A DNA stretch of 64,000 nucleotides from Pseudoflavonifractor sp964504285. Lineage in GTDB: Bacteria; Bacillota; Clostridia; Oscillospirales; Oscillospiraceae. Shown here one piece after another: positions 61,427 to 64,000 of this stretch. The notes below the pieces were generated by a model that was not told the DNA's origin, made no database searches, and saw nothing but the letters and a program-made list of their open reading frames with translations. The first letter of the stretch is position 1; the number at the start of each line of letters is the position of its first letter. Made by a program: the position numbers and the translations under genes. The stretch spans positions 1-64,000 of the forward strand of contig CAZDDZ010000002.1 in assembly GCA_964504285.1 (NCBI GenBank), read 5' to 3'.

Positions 61427-61846
61427 ATGTTAAATCACATTACTGTTATGGGCCGCTTGACCCGAGACCCCGAGCTGCGGCAGGTGGGCGAAGCGCCGGT
61501 GTGCAATTTTTCCATTGCCTGCGACCGGGACTATAAAAATGCAAGCGGCGATAAGGAGACGGATTTCATCGACGTGGTAGTCTGGCGCAAGCTGGCCGAA
61601 ACGGTCTCCACCTATTTTACCAAGGGACGCATGGCGGTGGTGTCGGGCCGACTCCAAATCCGCGATTGGACGGACAAGGACGGGAACAAACGCCGCAGCG
61701 CCGAGGTTGTGGCCGAAAACGTCTACTTTGGCGATTCCAAGCCGAAGGGCGAGGACGGCTCCACCGGCGGCGCGGGCGATCCCAACGCCCTACCGGATGG
61801 CTTTGTGCCCAGATTTCAGGATGATGACGGCGAGCTGCCGCTTTAA
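61427..61846 (+). CDS. ssb: Single-stranded DNA-binding protein
   Basis: A 139-residue SSB with a standard OB fold (LNHITVMGRLTRDPELR, FSIACDRDY, TDFIDVVVWRKLAETV, KGRMAVVSGRLQIRDWTDKDGNKR) and a short acidic C-terminal tail. The tail ends DDDGELPL and not the usual DDDIPF-type tip used to bind partner proteins, so it may interact with different partners. It lies between moxR and the VWA gene, behind AGGAGGAC. It would protect transferred single-stranded DNA. Confidence 0.93.
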   Translation: MLNHITVMGRLTRDPELRQVGEAPVCNFSIACDRDYKNASGDKETDFIDVVVWRKLAETVSTYFTKGRMAVVSGRLQIRDWTDKDGNKRRSAEVVAENVYFGDSKPKGEDGSTGGAGDPNALPDGFVPRFQDDDGELPL

Positions 61847-61944
61847 TGTTCCCTGCACGGGGGAGGCACACGCCTCCCCCTTACAATAAAATCGAATGGT
61901 ACATGCCGCTGTGTACGCACAAAAAGGAAGGGACGTGTACTGAA

Positions 61945-62157
61945 ATGAAATTCCATGTTGATCTCAGGGAGACCCTTGTCACCGGGCGGATCATTGAAGC
62001 AGATTCTGTGCAAGAGGCCAAAGAAAAAGCCAAGCAAATGTACGAGAAACAAGAGATTATCCTAAATTCCGAAGACTTTACCGGCGATGTGGATATTCGA
62101 GTTTTTGACGAGGACTACAATCCGTTAGAGGGATGGGATGAAAATTATATCAGATAG
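61945..62157 (+). CDS. DpnD/PcfM-like small protein
   Basis: A 70-residue protein with the DpnD/PcfM pattern: a beta strand opening (KFHVDLRETL), a helix with DSVQEAKEKAKQMYEKQEIIL, and an acidic end with DFTGDVDIRVFDED. PcfM is a small protein of the enterococcal pCF10 transfer region with unknown function. The ATG at 61945 is chosen by homology. It has only a distant GGAAGGG site, and an ATG at 61903 is an alternative. Confidence 0.65.
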   Translation: MKFHVDLRETLVTGRIIEADSVQEAKEKAKQMYEKQEIILNSEDFTGDVDIRVFDEDYNPLEGWDENYIR

Positions 62158-62192
62158 CACAGCCGCTTATAATAATTGAAAAGGAGAACACC

Positions 62193-62486
62193 ATGAATCA
62201 ATACCATAATCTCCAAATGCGTTTTCCCGCCGGCGAAGTTGCCACCGGAAAGAGACTCTTCTTTCGGGGCGAAGGCTATACGCTCGGCCACGCTGTCCCC
62301 AAAACTTTGCAGCCGGCGGGTCTGCCTATCGGAGTGGTTATGAACGGCTATACCGAACAATTTTTGCTTATAAATAACAATCAGCCTGTCGGCGCGGCCT
62401 GGTTCTATTTCTACGGCTCCATGGAGAGCAAGATGTGGGCTGTGCTGGACGAAGTGGAGCTGTCGGCTACCGCTTTCTGCGCTTAG
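62193..62486 (+). CDS. Unknown 97-residue ICE protein
   Basis: Starts behind AAAAGGAG with 7-base spacing. The sequence is likely beta-rich (RLFFRGEGYTLGHAV, GVVMNGYTEQFLLINNN, AWFYFYGSMESKMWAVLDEVEL) with no membrane helix and no recognised motif. It lies directly before the VWA gene with an 17-base gap and is probably in the same operon. Confidence 0.65.
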   Translation: MNQYHNLQMRFPAGEVATGKRLFFRGEGYTLGHAVPKTLQPAGLPIGVVMNGYTEQFLLINNNQPVGAAWFYFYGSMESKMWAVLDEVELSATAFCA

Positions 62487-62503
62487 AGAGCGGAGGACGC
62501 AAT

Positions 62504-64000
62504 ATGATAAAACCCTATCGCAGCATTGACGATGTGCTCCGTTCCCCCTGGGCCAATTTGCGGGTGCCTGAAAAAATGCCGGAGCAATCCGACCGCGTGC
62601 TGAAATCTACCCGGTTGGAGGATAATATCTATGCCGACCTCCGCAGCGGTGACAGCGCCCTTGATGACTTGGAGGAAGTCTCCGCCGCGAAGCTCAAGAC
62701 ATTTCCTGCCCTGTCAAGGGACGTGTATCAGTCCTTCTATTCGCTGATGCCGCGCAAAACACCGGAGGAAGCGCTCTCTGCCACCGCGCGCAAGTTTAAC
62801 GCCCGCATCTTAGACCATGTGATGGAGGGCGAGGACTATCCCACGCTGAAGTCGGTGTGCGAGGGGCGAGAGCTGCCCGCTTATGAGGCAGCCGGTGAGT
62901 TTACCGCGCAAGTCGCCGGTGAGCTGGACGGACTCCTATCTGACGTAGGCGGTGACAAGGGTGCCCTGAATACGCTGGAAAAGCTGGAGGGCGCCCGGGA
63001 ACAAGCGGAGCAGGCGCTGTCCGCGCTGCTGGAGCGTCTGCGTGATACGCAGGGCAGAAATGACACATTGGAGCAGGCCGTGGTGGCCGCCGCAAACCAA
63101 GCGGACAGCAAACAGCGGCAGGCCGAAGCTGTGGCAAAGCGGATCGACACCTGCCTGGCTAAAAATAAGGAGGTCATTGGCGGTGTGGTTGCCCGTGCGG
63201 CGCAGGCGGCGAAGGAAAAAGCCGAGGAGGTGCAAACAATCCTCGGCGCATGGAGCGACGATCCCGCCAACCTCCGGCGCAACGAACTGAACACCGAGCT
63301 GATGGAGCGTGTGCGCAAAAGCCCTGCACTTCTGGAGATTTCAAAGTATCTGGGCCGGTTCCGGGAAATTTTCGCCCAGGGTAAGAAAAATGGCTACGCC
63401 TATGGCCGGGGCGAAAAGTATTCGTTGGAGCTGGGCAGTGATCTCTCTCGGGCCATCACCTCGGAGCTGGCGCTCCTGGCCGCGCCGGAGACGATTCCGC
63501 TATTCCTGCGAAAGTTCCAGCAAAAGCAGCTCAAGCAGTACCGCCGCCGGGAGCCGATTTATAAAGGCGCCGGTGACATCATCTGCTGTTTGGATGAATC
63601 CGACTCCACGGTGGGAGCCCCTGCCGCCTGGGGCAAGGCCGTAGCCATGACGCTGCTTGAAATTGCGGCAGATGGGGGACGAAAATTTGCCCTCATCCAC
63701 TTCTCCGGCAGAGACAGCTTCAAGGTTGACCTGTTTGTTCCGGGTGCATATACCGCTGCGGATAAATTGGCGGCGGCAGAGACCTTCCTAAGTGGCGGCA
63801 CGAACTTCGTCACACCCCTGCGGGAGTCATTGCGGCTTATGGACACACATGGCTTTGAAAATGCCGATATTGTGTTTATCACCGACGGCGAATGTGCGCT
63901 CTCAGAGGAGGCGCTGGATGTCCTGCGTCGGCAGCAGGCGGAGCTTCGGTTCACCGTCACTGGGGTGCTCCTGGATGCTGACAGCCCCGGCATGGATTTT
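62504..64000 (+). CDS. VWA-domain protein, partner of the MoxR ATPase (3' end outside window)
   Basis: The frame is open for 499 codons to the window edge. An N-terminal helical region (1-340) has a coiled coil at about 155-250. A von Willebrand A domain follows with an intact MIDAS: D364-x-S366-x-S368 in DESDS, the Thr in GGTNF near 431 and the Asp in ITDGE near 463. This is the ViaA-type layout, and with MoxR in the same operon it suggests a RavA-ViaA-like machine. The ATG follows GCGGAGGACGC. The truncation is due only to the window end. Confidence 0.88.
   Translation, partial: MIKPYRSIDDVLRSPWANLRVPEKMPEQSDRVLKSTRLEDNIYADLRSGDSALDDLEEVSAAKLKTFPALSRDVYQSFYSLMPRKTPEEALSATARKFNARILDHVMEGEDYPTLKSVCEGRELPAYEAAGEFTAQVAGELDGLLSDVGGDKGALNTLEKLEGAREQAEQALSALLERLRDTQGRNDTLEQAVVAAANQADSKQRQAEAVAKRIDTCLAKNKEVIGGVVARAAQAAKEKAEEVQTILGAWSDDPANLRRNELNTELMERVRKSPALLEISKYLGRFREIFAQGKKNGYAYGRGEKYSLELGSDLSRAITSELALLAAPETIPLFLRKFQQKQLKQYRRREPIYKGAGDIICCLDESDSTVGAPAAWGKAVAMTLLEIAADGGRKFALIHFSGRDSFKVDLFVPGAYTAADKLAAAETFLSGGTNFVTPLRESLRLMDTHGFENADIVFITDGECALSEEALDVLRRQQAELRFTVTGVLLDADSPGMDF

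Larger units (their letters stand above)
27649..64000. mobile_element. Integrative conjugative element (Tn1549/CD1110-like), left part; right end outside window
   Basis: From the recombinase break onward, nearly all genes are on the plus strand and are conjugation, partition, replication or surface genes: ParA/ParB, sortase and Cna-B protein, TrbL/VirB6-like, C39 peptidase, PrgI, CD1110-type VirB4, VirD4/TraG, RepA_N, SSB and others. GC content is higher than in the sequence just before it. Relaxase, integrase and the far attachment site are not seen by base 64000. The exact left end is inferred from the broken recombinase and has not been proved by a direct repeat. Confidence 0.85.

Noticed and set aside
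1..64000. tRNA genes and insertion sequences with transposases
   Set aside because: None were recognised on reading. Only the truncated serine recombinase and the ICE itself are mobile-element sequences.

Overview
The window looks like chromosome of a Gram-positive, spore-forming Clostridia bacterium, most likely of the Oscillospiraceae/Ruminococcaceae group. The reasons are a type A RNase P RNA, a sporulation gene (yunB), a CotJC-like spore coat catalase remnant, a C-terminal SLH-anchored surface protein, strong AGGAGG ribosome binding sites, and an integrated conjugative element of the Tn1549/CD1110-like kind that is common in gut Clostridia. No species name can be read from the sequence.

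Layout. 1-9.67 kb is housekeeping sequence: rnpB (minus strand, 3' end cut by the window edge), then a plus-strand series of murD, three tandem M42 aminopeptidases, an aluminium-resistance/methionine gamma-lyase-like PLP enzyme, yunB, a VanZ-like membrane protein and ligA, closed by a perfect 19-bp bidirectional terminator. 9.67-20.9 kb is a divergent corrinoid methyl-transfer locus. On the minus strand are a PocR/AraC regulator, a B12-methionine-synthase-activation-like protein, a 2Fe-2S/ASKHA corrinoid activator and a CobW-like GTPase. On the plus strand are two corrinoid proteins, a non-pyrrolysine MttB-family methyltransferase, a small membrane protein plus a sodium:solute symporter, and a UroD-fold methyltransferase fused to a thioredoxin-like domain. 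Together they would import a methylated (probably quaternary) amine, move its methyl group to cobalamin, pass it on to an acceptor, and reactivate oxidised cobalamin. 20.9-27.2 kb holds a PadR regulator, a truncated cotJC, a 1354-residue SLH surface protein and an orphan LytTR response regulator.

From about 27.65 kb to the window end is an integrative conjugative element (ICE), whose left end lies in or beside a serine recombinase gene that is cut after about 48 codons. In order the ICE has parA/parB and small accessory genes including a Gp49/HigB-like protein; a surface module (membrane-anchored protein, sortase, stalk-domain protein and an 1816-residue pilin-like protein with 14 Cna-B repeats); the conjugation machinery (VirB2-like pilin, TrbL/VirB6-like channel, C39 peptidase, PrgI, VirB4 and VirD4/TraG) with a reversed RelE/RelB toxin-antitoxin cassette inserted in it; a RepA_N replication initiator; an S1-domain protein; an XRE regulator with three matching operator palindromes; and a DNA-processing module (SNF2-type helicase, beta sliding clamp, zinc-finger protein, MoxR ATPase, SSB, DpnD/PcfM-like protein and a VWA protein that runs off the end). 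The relaxase, the ICE integrase and the right end are not in the window.

The points most worth a second look are the UroD-thioredoxin fusion, the giant Cna-B protein whose LPKTG is at the very C-terminus with no membrane tail, a DNA word repeated in two reading frames inside the TrbL gene, the toxin-antitoxin operator placed between two divergent promoters, the three operators before the XRE regulator, and the clamp-helicase-MoxR-SSB-VWA module.
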